DNA of 64,000 nucleotides from Neoalteromonas arenosi (lineage in GTDB: Bacteria > Pseudomonadota > Gammaproteobacteria > Enterobacterales > Alteromonadaceae): assembly GCF_030362855.1 (NCBI RefSeq), contig NZ_JAUCBP010000012.1, positions 1 through 64,000 of the forward strand, in the 5' to 3' direction. A program made the position numbers and the translations under genes. This document shows, one piece after another, positions 15,284 through 25,997 of the stretch (positions are counted from its first letter, which is position 1; every line of letters starts with the position of its first letter). The notes beneath the pieces are model-generated. The model had not been told where the DNA came from and did not search any database. It saw only the letters and a list, made by a program, of their open reading frames with translations.

Positions 15284-15300
15284 GTTAACAACTTGTTAAC
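15284..15300. promoter_or_regulatory. 17-bp perfect palindrome before the amylase gene
   Basis: GTTAACAACTTGTTAAC is symmetric around C15292 and ends 20 bp before the amylase ATG. Position and symmetry suggest an operator for a dimeric repressor. It lacks the central CG of most LacI-family operators, so the regulator is unknown. Confidence 0.5.
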
Positions 15301-15320
15301 GACTCCTGTTGGGGGTTCAA

Positions 15321-17240
15321 ATGTCGCGTATCAAACCCGTTAGTCTAAGCGTTGCCGCTGCACTATTACTGAGTGCCTGCTCAAAAGCGCCCGAGCCAAA
15401 TCCCATTGATCAACCGCCTGAGTGGGCGAAAAGTGCTATTTGGTATCAAATCTTTGTTGAACGTTTCAACAATGGCGATACGTCAAACGACCCAACCATA
15501 GCCGACTTACAAGGTGGTTATCCGGGCTTTGTACCCGATTCATGGCAAATCACGCCATGGACGCAAAACTGGTACGCACCGGATCCCTACTTTGCAGATG
15601 TAAAAGGCAAAATTGATACTGGCGGTTATCCCATCGAGAACTTTGAGACGATGACTAGTCTGCGTCGTTACGGCGGTGATTTACAAGGTGTGATTGAAAA
15701 GCTCGACTATATTAAAGCGTTGGGTGTCAATGCGATTTATTTTAATCCACTCAATGACTCGCCATCGCTGCACAAATTTGATGCGCGTCACTGGCGTCAT
15801 ATCGATGTGAACTTTGGTCCCGACCCCGAAGGTGACAAAGCGTTAATTGCACAAGAGGATCCAGCCGATCCCTCTACTTGGGTAATGACCTCAGCTGACC
15901 AAATGTTTGTAGAGCTTATTGCTCAAGCGAAGCAGCGCGGTATTCGCGTGATCCTCGATTATTCCTGGAATCATACCGGCAATACCTTCTGGGCGTGGCA
16001 AGATGTACTGGAAAACCAGCAAGACTCACAATATGCCGATTGGTATTGGGTCGACCAATTTGATGATCCTGCCACCCCTGAAAACGAGTTTTCTTTCCAC
16101 GGCTGGTTCGGCGTAGCGCAAATGCCAGAGATTAAAGAGACGGTGCGCGTTGACCACTACGATGGTATCGAAGTCTTTGAGGGGCAACTGTATTCCGAAG
16201 CCGCTAAGCAGCATATCTTTGCCGTAACGAAACGCTGGCTTGATCCCAATGGTGATGGCGATCCGTCAGATGGCCTCGACGGGTACCGGTTAGATGTAGC
16301 AGCCGAAGTCCCTTTGGGGTTTTGGCGTGAATACCGTGAGTTTGTGCGCTCAATTAATCCTGACGCCTATCTTATTGGCGAAATTTGGTGGGAGCAGTGG
16401 CCCAATACATTGATGGATCCGGCGTCCGTATTGCAGGGGGATATCTATGATGCAGTAATGAATTACCGTTGGTATCGCGCAGCGCGGAGTTTTTTTGCGC
16501 AGCCAGAAGATAAACTCAGCGCGACAGAGTTAGTTGACCGTCTAAATGAACTCCAACAAGGCTATCCAGAGGCGTTTGGTCTTGCCATGATGAATATGTC
16601 AGCCAGCCATGACACGCCGCGTTTGTTAACCTCGTTCTACAATGACAATCGATACAAGTTCAATGCTAAGGCGTTGCCCGATAATGATTATAAAATTGGC
16701 AAGCCAGATGAACTGACTTACCAACGAGTAAAAGCCTTCTTGGCCTTTCAGTTTACCCAGCCCGGCGCTCCACAGATTTATGCGGGTGATGAAATGGGCA
16801 TGTGGGGCAGTGACGATCCGCATAATCGCAAACCGCTGATTTGGCCGGGCATCGACTTTGATGACGAATCAGGTCACCCACATGGCAAGGAGCGCGCACC
16901 GGACAAGGTTGAATTTGATGCTGAGCTTCATGCGTTTTATCAATCGTTAACTCAGCTTCGTGCACAAAATCCGGTGTTAGTTGATGGTGCTACAGACTAT
17001 TATCATGTTGATGACGACAAACAAATCCTAGCCTATGCGCGCACCAATGAAGCGGGTGAGCGAGTGTATGTAGCGTTTAATATGGCGTTTAGCGTCCAGC
17101 CAATGCCATTACCTTTGGGATTTATGGCCGATACTAAAATACGTCTATGGCAGTCTGACGCACCAGAGGTACGCGAGTTTGTAACGCAACAACCGATCAG
17201 TATGCGCCCCTTTACCGCATCAATCGTGATTATGCCTTAA
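15321..17240 (+). CDS. GH13 alpha-amylase family lipoprotein
   Basis: Lipoprotein glycosidase: signal peptide with lipobox LLLSAC (Cys20), then a GH13 barrel. Conserved regions: WYQIFVERFNNGD near the start, VILDYSWNHTGN (region I), GYRLDVA with the nucleophile Asp325 (II), IGEIWW with acid/base Glu354 (III) and SASHDTPR with Asp431 (IV). The layout resembles neopullulanase/cyclomaltodextrinase-type enzymes that act on alpha-glucans or maltodextrins at the cell envelope. ATG at 15321 has a GGGGG ribosome site; the upstream TTG is not needed. A palindrome lies just upstream. Substrate is inferred. The end overlaps the convergent gene. Confidence 0.93.
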   Translation: MSRIKPVSLSVAAALLLSACSKAPEPNPIDQPPEWAKSAIWYQIFVERFNNGDTSNDPTIADLQGGYPGFVPDSWQITPWTQNWYAPDPYFADVKGKIDTGGYPIENFETMTSLRRYGGDLQGVIEKLDYIKALGVNAIYFNPLNDSPSLHKFDARHWRHIDVNFGPDPEGDKALIAQEDPADPSTWVMTSADQMFVELIAQAKQRGIRVILDYSWNHTGNTFWAWQDVLENQQDSQYADWYWVDQFDDPATPENEFSFHGWFGVAQMPEIKETVRVDHYDGIEVFEGQLYSEAAKQHIFAVTKRWLDPNGDGDPSDGLDGYRLDVAAEVPLGFWREYREFVRSINPDAYLIGEIWWEQWPNTLMDPASVLQGDIYDAVMNYRWYRAARSFFAQPEDKLSATELVDRLNELQQGYPEAFGLAMMNMSASHDTPRLLTSFYNDNRYKFNAKALPDNDYKIGKPDELTYQRVKAFLAFQFTQPGAPQIYAGDEMGMWGSDDPHNRKPLIWPGIDFDDESGHPHGKERAPDKVEFDAELHAFYQSLTQLRAQNPVLVDGATDYYHVDDDKQILAYARTNEAGERVYVAFNMAFSVQPMPLPLGFMADTKIRLWQSDAPEVREFVTQQPISMRPFTASIVIMP

Positions 17241-17665
17241 GACCCAGTGGCGAGTCTTGGTCGCGTAACCTCAAGGCTTGCCAGCCAGTCTCTGGCTTCT
17301 TGCTCATTAAAAAAGCACTCACGCTTAAAGTTAGGGGCGGGCTGTGGGGAGACTTTCTTCAAAATGACGTCCGCTTCCAAGCTACTTGAAAAGCAATAGG
17401 CTTGAGCGAACATGCCTTGTTGTAAGGCAAAGCTGGTCATTGATTGTAATACCGGAATACTATCGGGCGTCGGTAACCAGTCGTGGGTACATACCAGTGC
17501 CGCAAACGGTTGACCGTCAAAATGCCGCAAAATCATTTGTTCAAAATTAACTTTAAAGGCAAGTGATCGCTCTACATTCCAACCATTGTATGCATGAATA
17601 ATAAGAAGGTGTGACTCAACATCCAGTGTGTACTCACCGTGAGCAATAAATTTAGACGTCGACAT
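17237..17665 (-). CDS. Conserved hypothetical protein, STAS-like size (142 aa)
   Basis: Soluble cytoplasmic protein with alternating strands and helices (HLLIIHAYNGWN, FAALVCTHDW, YCFSS). Length and pattern resemble small STAS/SpoIIAA-like proteins of marine gammaproteobacteria, but I see no decisive motif. It is convergent with the amylase, overlapping it by 4 bp. AAGGA lies about ten bases before the ATG. Function unknown. Confidence 0.7.
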   Translation of the reverse strand: MSTSKFIAHGEYTLDVESHLLIIHAYNGWNVERSLAFKVNFEQMILRHFDGQPFAALVCTHDWLPTPDSIPVLQSMTSFALQQGMFAQAYCFSSSLEADVILKKVSPQPAPNFKRECFFNEQEARDWLASLEVTRPRLATGS

Positions 17666-17742
17666 GTTTGGCGTGTCCTTCTGCTCTGTTCCCTTACTTA
17701 CAATTTAGTCATTAATGGCCATATCGCCAGTTTTTCGCCGCT

Positions 17743-18282
17743 TTATTCGATCAAAGTCTCAGCGGGAACGGCTACTTTACGGTTCTTCCATAGGGTAATA
17801 CTGTAGGTGTAAGCGTATATTGCACTGAACAGGATCGACGGCGCCACGGTTAGCCATAAGTTCGGCGTGTGATTGAGTACGTTAACTCCAATTACGAAAA
17901 GCGATTGAACGGTAATCGGGAGTATTGGCGCAAACATCACACCGGGTAAACACGAGCCGGCTGCTTTTTGCGCCGAATAATCCAGCGCGTGATTCATCGC
18001 TTGGCGCATCGCACTGGCTTGGCGTGTTGGGCTGTGCACCGCGCAGAGCACCGGCACCATAAAGGTAAGTGCCAAGCACTTATTGGCAATGCGTTTATTG
18101 CTGTATTCCAGCATAAGGGTAAAAAACAAGGTGACCAGCCCACTGTAAGCGCCTTGTACCAAGGCACTTTGCAATGTCATTGAGGGGTCAATATTGGGCC
18201 CACTGTTTGCCCAGTAGGCCCATGCGAAGTAAAAAACAAAGGCAACAATGCCTGATAGTATTAAACGTAATGTCGATTTCAC
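17743..18282 (-). CDS. Integral membrane protein, downstream of rpoS (179 aa)
   Basis: Three to four likely helices (about residues 7-26, 43-61, 72-84 and 122-160) with a short loop holding [19 protein letters not shown]. The GTG start overlaps the rpoS stop (GTGA), so it is translationally coupled to rpoS and shares its transcript. No family recognised; a role linked to stationary phase can only be guessed from position. Confidence 0.75.
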   Translation of the reverse strand: MKSTLRLILSGIVAFVFYFAWAYWANSGPNIDPSMTLQSALVQGAYSGLVTLFFTLMLEYSNKRIANKCLALTFMVPVLCAVHSPTRQASAMRQAMNHALDYSAQKAAGSCLPGVMFAPILPITVQSLFVIGVNVLNHTPNLWLTVAPSILFSAIYAYTYSITLWKNRKVAVPAETLIE

Positions 18283-19295
18283 GCAGTAGTTTGGTTGAAT
18301 AACGCTTCCAGATTCAGCCCTTGGTGGCCAAGCATGTCGCGCAACCGGCGCAATGCTTCGACTTGAATTTGTCTAACCCGCTCACGCGTTAGACCAATTT
18401 CAGCGCCGACATCTTCTAGCGTTGATGGCTCATACCCCAATAGACCGAAGCGACGCGCTAAAACTTCCCGTTGTTTAGGATTTAATTCGCCTAACCAGCG
18501 CACAATGCTTTGTTTGATATCACTGTCTTGCAGGTTTTCTTCAGGGCTGTACTCAGTGTCATCGGCAATGATGTCGAGTAAGGCTTTGTCGCCATCGCCA
18601 CCTATTGGGGTATCAACTGACGTGATCCGCTCGTTCAACCGTAGCATTTTACTCACTTCTTCGATCGGGCGATCAAGTGCTGTAGCAATTTCTTCTGCGG
18701 TTGGCTCGTGGTCGAGTTTTTGTGATAGTTCACGCGCTGTGCGCAAAAATACATTGAGCTCTTTTACCACGTGAATCGGCAAGCGAATAGTACGCGTTTG
18801 GTTCATGATGGCGCGCTCAATGGTTTGTCTTATCCACCATGTCGCATAGGTTGAGAAGCGGAAACCGCGCTCTGGGTCGAACTTTTCAACCGCGCGAATA
18901 AGACCGAGGTTACCTTCTTCAATCAAATCGAGTAGGGCTAATCCGCGGTTGTTGTAGCGTCGCGCGATTTTAACTACTAGACGCAGGTTGCTCACGATCA
19001 TACGCTTACGTGAGGCTTCATCACCTTTTAACGCTTTGCGCGCGAAGTAGACTTCTTCTTCTGCGGAAAGTAATGGTGAAAACCCTATTTCACCCAGATA
19101 TAACTGAGTGGCGTCTAGCGTTTTAGTGAATTCTTCGGTGTTAAGAGAATTGTCGTCGCTGCTTTTCTCGGCGTCAGCCGCTTGGATGTCAGCGTCGTTC
19201 GGTTCTGCTACTGCTACGTCTGAATCGACAGCGTCATTATTGACGGTATCAGTGGCGCTTTCAGGTTCGATTACAGCGTTATTAGTTTGTCCCAC
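18279..19295 (-). CDS. rpoS: RNA polymerase sigma factor RpoS
   Basis: Stationary-phase/general stress sigma factor. Region 1.2-2 ([57 protein letters not shown]), region 3 and region 4 ([23 protein letters not shown]) are complete. The N-terminal 50 residues are acidic and low-complexity, longer than in E. coli. GTG start with AGGAG five bases upstream. It lies next to nlpD, whose coding region holds the main rpoS promoter in related bacteria. 338 aa. Confidence 0.97.
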   Translation of the reverse strand: MGQTNNAVIEPESATDTVNNDAVDSDVAVAEPNDADIQAADAEKSSDDNSLNTEEFTKTLDATQLYLGEIGFSPLLSAEEEVYFARKALKGDEASRKRMIVSNLRLVVKIARRYNNRGLALLDLIEEGNLGLIRAVEKFDPERGFRFSTYATWWIRQTIERAIMNQTRTIRLPIHVVKELNVFLRTARELSQKLDHEPTAEEIATALDRPIEEVSKMLRLNERITSVDTPIGGDGDKALLDIIADDTEYSPEENLQDSDIKQSIVRWLGELNPKQREVLARRFGLLGYEPSTLEDVGAEIGLTRERVRQIQVEALRRLRDMLGHQGLNLEALFNQTTA

Positions 19296-19362
19296 AACTG
19301 CACTCCTAATTGTTTAGATCCGGTTTAGCTCCTCTGTCTCTTAGAATTATTATTTATTGTTA

Positions 19363-20190
19363 TTATTGGCGGGGAAGATAGCGCATCGGGTCAAGTGACT
19401 TACCTCGATAGCGAACCTCAAAATGAAGCTTGACCGAATTGGTACCTGTGCTTCCCATGGTGCCTATTTGTTCGCCCGCATCTACCCATTGTTGCTCTTC
19501 GACTAGAATGCGGTCGTTGTGTGCATATGCACTTAAAAAAGTATCTGTGTGCTTGATGATCACTAAGCGACCATAACCACGCAATGCTTCACCGGTATAC
19601 ACCACTTTTCCCGACGCAGCGGCAACGATTGGCGTGCCACTGGCATTTTGAATATCTACACCTTTATTACCCGATTCAGCACTACTGAACCGACCAATAA
19701 TTTCGCCTTCTGCAGGCCACACCCAGCGTTCTACGCTAGTCGGAAATTGGCGTCTAACTTCCTGCCGGTTAACATTTTTTTCACTTTCACCATACGCCTG
19801 GTCCGCGGGCGGGTCAACAGGTGTTTGGTCAGAAACTGTACTGGTACGACCAGGTGGCGGTTTAGGTCTGGGGGCAGGGGCTGTTTTGACTACTGGTGGT
19901 GCAGTTGGTGCGGTTAGGCGTAACACCTCGCCTGGGTGGATCGTGTAAGGAGCGGAAAGATTATTGAAGCGAGCGATATCGCGATAATCGTTGCCGCTGT
20001 ACCAAGCGATGGCAAATAGTGTGTCACCGGCTTGAACCTTGTAAGTATCCTGTCCGAAGCGGTCAGGTTCTTCGGCGATAGTCATATCTAAACTCACCAC
20101 CGGTGCCGGGCCGGTGGGTGAACTACTACAGGCAATAATGCAAGTACTTATGACACATAGCGAAATCCAGCGCTGTATCACTTTGTCCAT
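19363..20190 (-). CDS. nlpD: Murein hydrolase activator NlpD, lipoprotein
   Basis: Outer-membrane lipoprotein that activates amidase AmiC at the septum. Signal peptide with lipobox IIAC (Cys21), a LysM domain (YKVQAGDTLFAIAWYSG, about residues 50-92), a Pro-rich linker and a C-terminal M23 domain. The zinc ligands of true M23 peptidases are missing (NKGVDIQ and VKLHFEVR where active enzymes have His), which is normal for the non-catalytic activators NlpD and EnvC. 275 aa. Confidence 0.95.
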   Translation of the reverse strand: MDKVIQRWISLCVISTCIIACSSSPTGPAPVVSLDMTIAEEPDRFGQDTYKVQAGDTLFAIAWYSGNDYRDIARFNNLSAPYTIHPGEVLRLTAPTAPPVVKTAPAPRPKPPPGRTSTVSDQTPVDPPADQAYGESEKNVNRQEVRRQFPTSVERWVWPAEGEIIGRFSSAESGNKGVDIQNASGTPIVAAASGKVVYTGEALRGYGRLVIIKHTDTFLSAYAHNDRILVEEQQWVDAGEQIGTMGSTGTNSVKLHFEVRYRGKSLDPMRYLPRQ

Positions 20191-20240
20191 GCGTTACCTC
20201 TTCACTGCCATTGGTTAGGCGCTAACATTATATGACTCAA

Positions 20241-20879
20241 CTATGCAATTGCACCTGCGACCAAGGGCACAAAGCGCACCGATTCGACTTCTTCGGTGAT
20301 CAGTTCACCATCTTTGCGGTCGATACACAATAGGGTTTGCGCGTCATTACCTACTGGGATGATCAAGCGTCCACCTTCGTTGAGTTGTGCGGTGAGATCT
20401 TCGGGCAATGTACTGGCCGCAGCCGTCACAATAATGGCATCAAAAGGGCCCTTGCTCGCCCAACCTTTCCAGCCGTCACCATGCTTCATTGAGATATTGT
20501 GTAAATTGAGATGGTTCATGCGGCGTTTTGCTTGGAACTGTAGCGATTTGATGCGTTCTACTGAAAAAACTTGCGCAAATAATTGGGCTAAAATAGCCGT
20601 TTGATAACCTGAACCGGTACCGATTTCCAACACGCTATTGGCACTGTTGGGTGCCGCTAATAACAACTCTGTCATACGCGCAACAATGTAGGGTTGGGAA
20701 ATGGTTTGTCCCTGCCCAATGGGTAAGGCGGTATTCTGGTAGGCTTTGTGCTTTAGCGCCTCCGGTAGAAAGTATTCGCGTGGTGTTCCTGCTATGGCAT
20801 TTAACACACGGTTGTTGGTGATCCCTTCTTGAACCAATAGTTGGGCCAATGCGTCACCTTTGCGCGTAGTCGATCTCAT
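20241..20879 (-). CDS. pcm: Protein-L-isoaspartate O-methyltransferase
   Basis: Repairs isoaspartyl residues of aged proteins using S-adenosylmethionine. [18 protein letters not shown] is the SAM-binding motif [22 protein letters not shown] and the C-terminal GGRLIIPVG also fit. 212 aa, close to E. coli Pcm (208). Lies between surE and nlpD as usual. Confidence 0.97.
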   Translation of the reverse strand: MRSTTRKGDALAQLLVQEGITNNRVLNAIAGTPREYFLPEALKHKAYQNTALPIGQGQTISQPYIVARMTELLLAAPNSANSVLEIGTGSGYQTAILAQLFAQVFSVERIKSLQFQAKRRMNHLNLHNISMKHGDGWKGWASKGPFDAIIVTAAASTLPEDLTAQLNEGGRLIIPVGNDAQTLLCIDRKDGELITEEVESVRFVPLVAGAIA

Positions 20880-20929
20880 GGTAAATCTTTTTGTGTTTGT
20901 TGTAATTCTTGTTTAGCTATTGTCCGGCT

Positions 20930-21679
20930 TCAGCGCGTTTTGTTCAACCACTCTTTCATATCATCTAAGCTTTGATAGGCTGTCATATCAACGCTTAACG
21001 GTGTGATTGAACAATAGCCTTGCGCAATCGCATAAAAATCAGTGCCTTGGCCGGCGTCTTGTTCATCACCGACTGGCCCATACCAATATATATCGCGTCC
21101 AAAAGGGTCTTGGTCTTTGACCATGGTTTCAGCGCGGTGGCGGCGACCTTGCCGGGTAACCTGGATTCCCGCGAGATTTTCCCACGCAACATTGGGTACA
21201 TTGACGTTTAAAATTTGATTTGCAGGTAGTGGGTGCACGCGCAATTGTTCAACAATATCGAGCACAACTTTAGCCGCTGTTGCAAAATGTTCACCGGTTT
21301 TACTGGTTAAGGATACGGCTATTGCCGGTAACCCCATGTAACGACCTTCGGTTGCTGCAGCTACTGTGCCGGAGTAAACCACATCGTCGCCTAAGTTGGG
21401 GCCGTGATTAATGCCTGAGATCACCAGCTCAGGATCTTCTTCGAGAAAACTGTTCACACCCAAATGCACACAGTCTGAAGGTGTACCATTGACGGCGTAA
21501 AAACCATTACTCATTTTTTGGATCCGCAGCGGCGAATGCAGCGATAGGGCGTTACTTGCGCCACTGCAATTGCGATCCGGCGCAATCACCGTTACGTCAT
21601 GACGCGTTATCAAGTGTTCATACATGACCTGTATGCCCTCGGCATAAACCCCATCGTCATTACTCAGTAAAATTCTCAT
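20930..21679 (-). CDS. surE: 5'/3'-nucleotidase SurE
   Basis: Metal-dependent nucleotidase/exopolyphosphatase of stationary-phase survival. [15 protein letters not shown] gives metal ligands Asp8 and Asp9; [21 protein letters not shown] and [19 protein letters not shown] are family motifs. 249 aa. Starts immediately after the truD stop (TAAATG) and is followed by pcm. Confidence 0.97.
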   Translation of the reverse strand: MRILLSNDDGVYAEGIQVMYEHLITRHDVTVIAPDRNCSGASNALSLHSPLRIQKMSNGFYAVNGTPSDCVHLGVNSFLEEDPELVISGINHGPNLGDDVVYSGTVAAATEGRYMGLPAIAVSLTSKTGEHFATAAKVVLDIVEQLRVHPLPANQILNVNVPNVAWENLAGIQVTRQGRRHRAETMVKDQDPFGRDIYWYGPVGDEQDAGQGTDFYAIAQGYCSITPLSVDMTAYQSLDDMKEWLNKTR

Positions 21680-22738
21680 TTACTCACCCTCGTCAATGTG
21701 GAGTACTTCGCGTAAAACAGCCGTGGCATAACAGCCTGCGGGTAATTCAAACTGCAAGCGGCAGTCGCCATCACTAAACTCATATTGCAAGTGTGCAGGT
21801 TTTACCATAACCGCTCGGCGTTCCTGCTTTAAGCCCAATTCAGCTAAACACGTCACAATGTCTTGATAGTCATTTAAGCAAGCGGCTTCAAACGCTAACG
21901 CGGCATCGGTAGTTGGCAAAATATCACGACCTACCAGCGGCGCAGTGATCGACACATCACCGCTCGCTAGACGCTTGGCGAGTTCCAAATCATCATCGCT
22001 GGCGATAAAAAAGCTGTTGGAGCCACTGAGCTGTAGCGCATCGCCGTGTAAAACTGTATTGAAGTAACCTGCGGCTATGCGCTCACTGACCATTTGATTG
22101 AACAGCCAACTGCGTAGTGCTGAAATAGCCATCGAGCGTTTATTGCGATTGCGAATGGCTTCGCCTTGCAGCATGCGCTCGGCCAACATCAGGTTGCCGC
22201 CAACGTTCAATCGTCCCTCAGCGTCGCGTCGCACACCAAAGCGCTGCTCGGCGTAATAGTTGGGGGCACCTTGCTCCGCGACTTGCTCTAACCGTCTAGC
22301 GATGTCATCAGAGTCGCTGACAGCGCGCAGACGGATGGTAAATTGATTGCCTTTGAGGTTACCGGTGCGCAGTTTTTTGTTATGTCGCACGGTATACATG
22401 ATGCGCGCTCCGTCGAGCGAAAATTGCTGCCAGTCGGGGTCAGTTTTGCCCGGTAAATGCACGCCAAACCACTGCTGAGTTAAGGCAAACTTGTCTTTGC
22501 GCCCAGCGTAAGTGACTGCTCGCAATGGCACATTGCAGAACTTTGCCAGTTGTTCCGCGACGAAAGCGGTATTGAGTTCTTGTTTTTCCAGCCACACATA
22601 GATGTGCTCACCTTCGCCAGTCGGTGTATAGCCGAGGTGCTCAGTAACGATAAAGTCGCTGGCGTGCTGCTTGAACCGTCCTCGTCCGAGTGGACTGCCG
22701 TGCAGATACTGCCATTGTGAAGTGATTAAGCGAGTCAC
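21680..22738 (-). CDS. truD: tRNA pseudouridine(13) synthase TruD
   Basis: Makes pseudouridine 13 in tRNA-Glu. Motif [14 protein letters not shown] contains the catalytic Asp; GNQFTIRLR and [12 protein letters not shown] are TruD signatures, the latter flanking the TRUD insertion. 352 aa. GTG start overlaps the ispF stop by 4 bp. Confidence 0.96.
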   Translation of the reverse strand: MTRLITSQWQYLHGSPLGRGRFKQHASDFIVTEHLGYTPTGEGEHIYVWLEKQELNTAFVAEQLAKFCNVPLRAVTYAGRKDKFALTQQWFGVHLPGKTDPDWQQFSLDGARIMYTVRHNKKLRTGNLKGNQFTIRLRAVSDSDDIARRLEQVAEQGAPNYYAEQRFGVRRDAEGRLNVGGNLMLAERMLQGEAIRNRNKRSMAISALRSWLFNQMVSERIAAGYFNTVLHGDALQLSGSNSFFIASDDDLELAKRLASGDVSITAPLVGRDILPTTDAALAFEAACLNDYQDIVTCLAELGLKQERRAVMVKPAHLQYEFSDGDCRLQFELPAGCYATAVLREVLHIDEGE

Positions 22739-23211
22739 TTGCGTTGCTCAATAAGCACTACTGCGTGACAAGCAATGCCTTCTTTGCGCCCGGTATAACC
22801 GAGCTTTTCGGTCGTAGTCGCTTTGACATTAATGCAATTCATTGAGGTTTTGAGGTCTTGCGCAATGTGGTTGCGCATGGCGTCTATATGCGGTGCCATT
22901 TTGGGCGCTTGGGCCACAATGGTAATGTCAGCATTAACCAGCGAGTAGCCGCGCTGTTGTAATAAGCTCACAACGTGGCGCAAAAGATTGCGGCTATCGG
23001 CATTTTTATAGGTGCTGTCGGTATCGGGGAAATGACGACCGATATCGCCCATCGCCGCTGCACCTAGCAGTGCATCGCACAGTGCATGCAGCACAACATC
23101 ACCATCGGAGTGCGCTAATAAACCTTGGTCAAAGTCGATGGTAACTCCACCGAGCACAATAGGCCCTTCACCGCCAAATTTATGTACATCAAAACCATGA
23201 CCTATGCGCAT
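22735..23211 (-). CDS. ispF: 2-C-methyl-D-erythritol 2,4-cyclodiphosphate synthase
   Basis: Fifth step of the MEP isoprenoid pathway. [13 protein letters not shown] gives the metal ligands Asp8 and His10, [22 protein letters not shown] the substrate site and a second His, and [18 protein letters not shown] the nucleotide loop. 158 aa. TAATATG coupling to ispD. Confidence 0.98.
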   Translation of the reverse strand: MRIGHGFDVHKFGGEGPIVLGGVTIDFDQGLLAHSDGDVVLHALCDALLGAAAMGDIGRHFPDTDSTYKNADSRNLLRHVVSLLQQRGYSLVNADITIVAQAPKMAPHIDAMRNHIAQDLKTSMNCINVKATTTEKLGYTGRKEGIACHAVVLIEQRK

Positions 23212-23212
23212 A

Positions 23213-23947
23213 TTAATCCTCGTTGTGTGCTTTGTCAGAAACGGCCTGCATTGCCGTTAAGTAAAACGCGGCCAAGTCTAAATCCGATGGCGTTGTTACT
23301 TTAATATTAGTTGGACTGCCGTTGACCAACTTCACGTTGTGACCCATATGCTCCATAGCGGACGCTTCATCAGTGATGGGGTGACCATCAGCCAGGCCTT
23401 GTTCTATTGCCTGGGTGAGTTCACCAAGGCGAAACATTTGCGGTGTTAAGGCATGCCATAACAACTCCCGCGGCACTGTGGTATCAATGCTCGGGCCACT
23501 GTTGTGACGCGCTTGCTTCATTGTATCGCGCACCGGGAAAGCCAATATTCCGCCGGCATACGCCTGTTCACGTATGGCGAGGAGTGACTCGATATCTGCA
23601 GTGGTTATGCAGGGACGAGCCGCGTCGTGGACCAGCACCCATTGGTCTGCTTGATAACCTTTGTTGGTAAGTGCCTGCAAACCACATAGAACGCTATTTA
23701 CTCGCTCGGTCCCGCCGTCAACACGCGTTACCCGAGAAGCATCAAGCGTTTTTAGTGAGCCAAAGTACTCGTCTTCAGGACTGATCACCAGAATGATTTC
23801 ACCAATCGAAGGGTGCTTGGCAATTTGCGCCAAGGTCTGCTCGAGCAGTGTTTTGCCTCCTAGTGACAGATACTGTTTAGGGCGGTCTGCTTGCATACGC
23901 TTGCCCACTCCGGCAGCGGGAATTACAACGGGCAAAAGCTCATTCAT
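23213..23947 (-). CDS. ispD: 2-C-methyl-D-erythritol 4-phosphate cytidylyltransferase
   Basis: Third step of the MEP pathway; couples CTP with methylerythritol phosphate. [18 protein letters not shown] is the CTP-binding loop; [10 protein letters not shown] and the C-terminal [10 protein letters not shown] match the family. 244 aa. Three bases after ftsB and two before ispF. Confidence 0.97.
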   Translation of the reverse strand: MNELLPVVIPAAGVGKRMQADRPKQYLSLGGKTLLEQTLAQIAKHPSIGEIILVISPEDEYFGSLKTLDASRVTRVDGGTERVNSVLCGLQALTNKGYQADQWVLVHDAARPCITTADIESLLAIREQAYAGGILAFPVRDTMKQARHNSGPSIDTTVPRELLWHALTPQMFRLGELTQAIEQGLADGHPITDEASAMEHMGHNVKLVNGSPTNIKVTTPSDLDLAAFYLTAMQAVSDKAHNED

Positions 23948-23949
23948 GG

Positions 23950-24237
23950 TTATTGTTCGGCAGGTAATATTCGGTAAAACGTCTCGCCTTGTTTGATCAA
24001 ACCCAGCTCGTTTCGAGCGCGCTCTTCAATTGCTTCAAGGCCTATTTTTAAATCATTGATGTCAGCTTTGAGCAGATCGTTACGCTGCTCTAGGTTGGCA
24101 TTTTGCTGGACCTGTTGATCGATCTTTTCCTGCATCGCCCACAAGTCGGGAATACTGTGCTTGCCAAACCACAAGCGGTACTGCAGGGTACCGAGCAGAA
24201 TAAGCAAAATAGCAGGGACCAATTTATTGCGCGACAT
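23950..24237 (-). CDS. ftsB: Cell division protein FtsB
   Basis: Small bitopic divisome protein acting with FtsL and FtsQ. One membrane helix (about residues 5-21, VPAILLILLGTLQYRLWFG) and a coiled coil (about 32-70), then ERARNELGLIKQGETFYRI, the FtsB signature. The start is taken at the ATG at 24237; a TTG codon precedes it. 95 aa. Confidence 0.95.
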   Translation of the reverse strand: MSRNKLVPAILLILLGTLQYRLWFGKHSIPDLWAMQEKIDQQVQQNANLEQRNDLLKADINDLKIGLEAIEERARNELGLIKQGETFYRILPAEQ

Positions 24238-24296
24238 CAATACATTCTCTCACGGAGTTATCGTTATTATGCCGCGAAAATACGCGTATTCAAAGG

Positions 24297-25997
24297 TTAG
24301 CCACCGATTCGGTTCTTTAAGCGATCAAATAGCTTGTTCTTTTGGTCGTCTATCACGTTATTCAGCTCGGCTTGTAACAGCTCTTCGAGTGTGCTGGCAT
24401 CGCCGGTAGCGAGCGCTTGCCAGTCCACCGTTTGTGCCAATGCCATGTTGGTTTCACCCAGTTGATCAGCGGCTTTGGCGTTGAGTTTATTGCGCAGCTC
24501 TGCCAATTTACCTTGTTGGTCGCCAGTTAAGCTGGTGGTAATGGCTCCAATAAGCTGCCGGTCAAGATCAGAGCGCAAAGAAAAGCCAGGGTTTTGAATA
24601 TCGCCGTTAAAGCCCACCTGCATCGCAAGGCTCGAAATATCGTCGATCGCGTCCGCTATTGCTGAAGTGAAATCGTCGTTACCTGAGGCCGTCAAGGCCA
24701 ACTGCGCCAAGTTGATGTCACCTGTGCCGCTGAGCTGGTTATCCGTAATCGTTAGATTACCTGTAGTGGTTAGTAGCGCCTTGACGATTTGGGCAGTAAT
24801 ACGCTCACTGTCAGATATGGGTAAGTCATCGAGGTTAACGCCTTGAATATTCCACTGTTGCGCAGCATCGATCCCTTGCTCGTCCAAGATGAACTGCCCT
24901 GAGGTTGAAAACAACTCCCACAAAGAGCCTTTGGCGGCGTCAATGGTAAATGTAGTCGCAGCGTCTATTAAGCTGTGCTGATCGGTAATATTATGCCACT
25001 CACTCAACACCGACTCGCCTTCAAACACAACTGAAGCTCGCGCTTTCTTAATCCAAACATTGGGTAATCCGTCGAGGTTTACAACCACTTGCGGTTCTTC
25101 GCTGGCATCGCCACTGAGCATCGGTGCAATAGTTTGTAAAGCCAGCGTGAGATATTGCGTGTATTGCGCGGCTTTTTCGCCAAATAAACTTTGCGTGACA
25201 TGCGACAACGCTGCTTGATCACCGGCGATCAATCCTTGTAATAGCGCGTAATCTTCAGCCGGTGCGTTCTTGAGCAAGGTCGCCGCATTTTGAAAATCAG
25301 CCTTAGCTGCGCTGGCTGATGCACGAAATGCATCAATCTTCTGTTTATCTGCCAGGATTTTGGCCTTTAACTCGTCGAACTTTTCTTTTGCGGTAAGAAG
25401 CTCTTGTGGATTGCTGTAGTCAGTGTTCTTCAGCGCTTCAATTTCAGCCTTGTATTGTTCAATTTGCTCTTTACTTGGCAGTGCTTCGTACTGTTGCTTT
25501 AGTGTTTCGCCATGCTCAGCGTAGACCGCTTGGGCTTCTTCAACGGCCTTTGTCGTTTTAAGTGGTGAATTTGCCAACAGTTCATCGACACTGGGAAGGT
25601 CTTCAGCACTAGGAAAGCCAAAACCACTATTGGGGTCAGGTTGGCGTAGAACTACGCCAGGAGAAGTTCGCGGCTGGCCAAATGCGATACCATCGACAAT
25701 AAGCTCTTCTGCAATGAGTTTGGAGCTGAGTAATGGCATTAACTCCACTTCTGCGAAGGCTTGTTCAAACTGTACCTTGTTTTGATTGGGTGCGGCAGGG
25801 TCAGTGACTTGAACTTCGCCTAGCGTAATACTGGCGGGAAACAAGCGGTGCTCAACAAAGCCAATATTAACCTCAGCCCCGTGCGCCTTGGTCATTTCTC
25901 GCTCGGCAAATGATTTGATAATGCTGTTGGCAAATAGAAAATAGCCGACGATCAAAACCAGCAAAATAATCAAAATGGAATTACGCAACGTCTTCAT
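24297..25997 (-). CDS. TIGR03545/AsmA-like membrane-anchored protein
   Basis: N-terminal membrane anchor (about residues 5-27), then a large periplasmic region: an AsmA-like start (VNIGFVEHRLFPASITLGEVQVTDP), a long coiled coil (about 165-225) and C-terminal repeated beta segments including NGDIQNPGFSLRSDLDRQL. The layout fits TIGR03545-type proteins, often in operons with related proteins of the same kind; here it is alone. ATG at 25997 chosen over an upstream TTG. Role unknown, probably envelope biogenesis. Confidence 0.75.
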   Translation of the reverse strand: MKTLRNSILIILLVLIVGYFLFANSIIKSFAEREMTKAHGAEVNIGFVEHRLFPASITLGEVQVTDPAAPNQNKVQFEQAFAEVELMPLLSSKLIAEELIVDGIAFGQPRTSPGVVLRQPDPNSGFGFPSAEDLPSVDELLANSPLKTTKAVEEAQAVYAEHGETLKQQYEALPSKEQIEQYKAEIEALKNTDYSNPQELLTAKEKFDELKAKILADKQKIDAFRASASAAKADFQNAATLLKNAPAEDYALLQGLIAGDQAALSHVTQSLFGEKAAQYTQYLTLALQTIAPMLSGDASEEPQVVVNLDGLPNVWIKKARASVVFEGESVLSEWHNITDQHSLIDAATTFTIDAAKGSLWELFSTSGQFILDEQGIDAAQQWNIQGVNLDDLPISDSERITAQIVKALLTTTGNLTITDNQLSGTGDINLAQLALTASGNDDFTSAIADAIDDISSLAMQVGFNGDIQNPGFSLRSDLDRQLIGAITTSLTGDQQGKLAELRNKLNAKAADQLGETNMALAQTVDWQALATGDASTLEELLQAELNNVIDDQKNKLFDRLKNRIGG

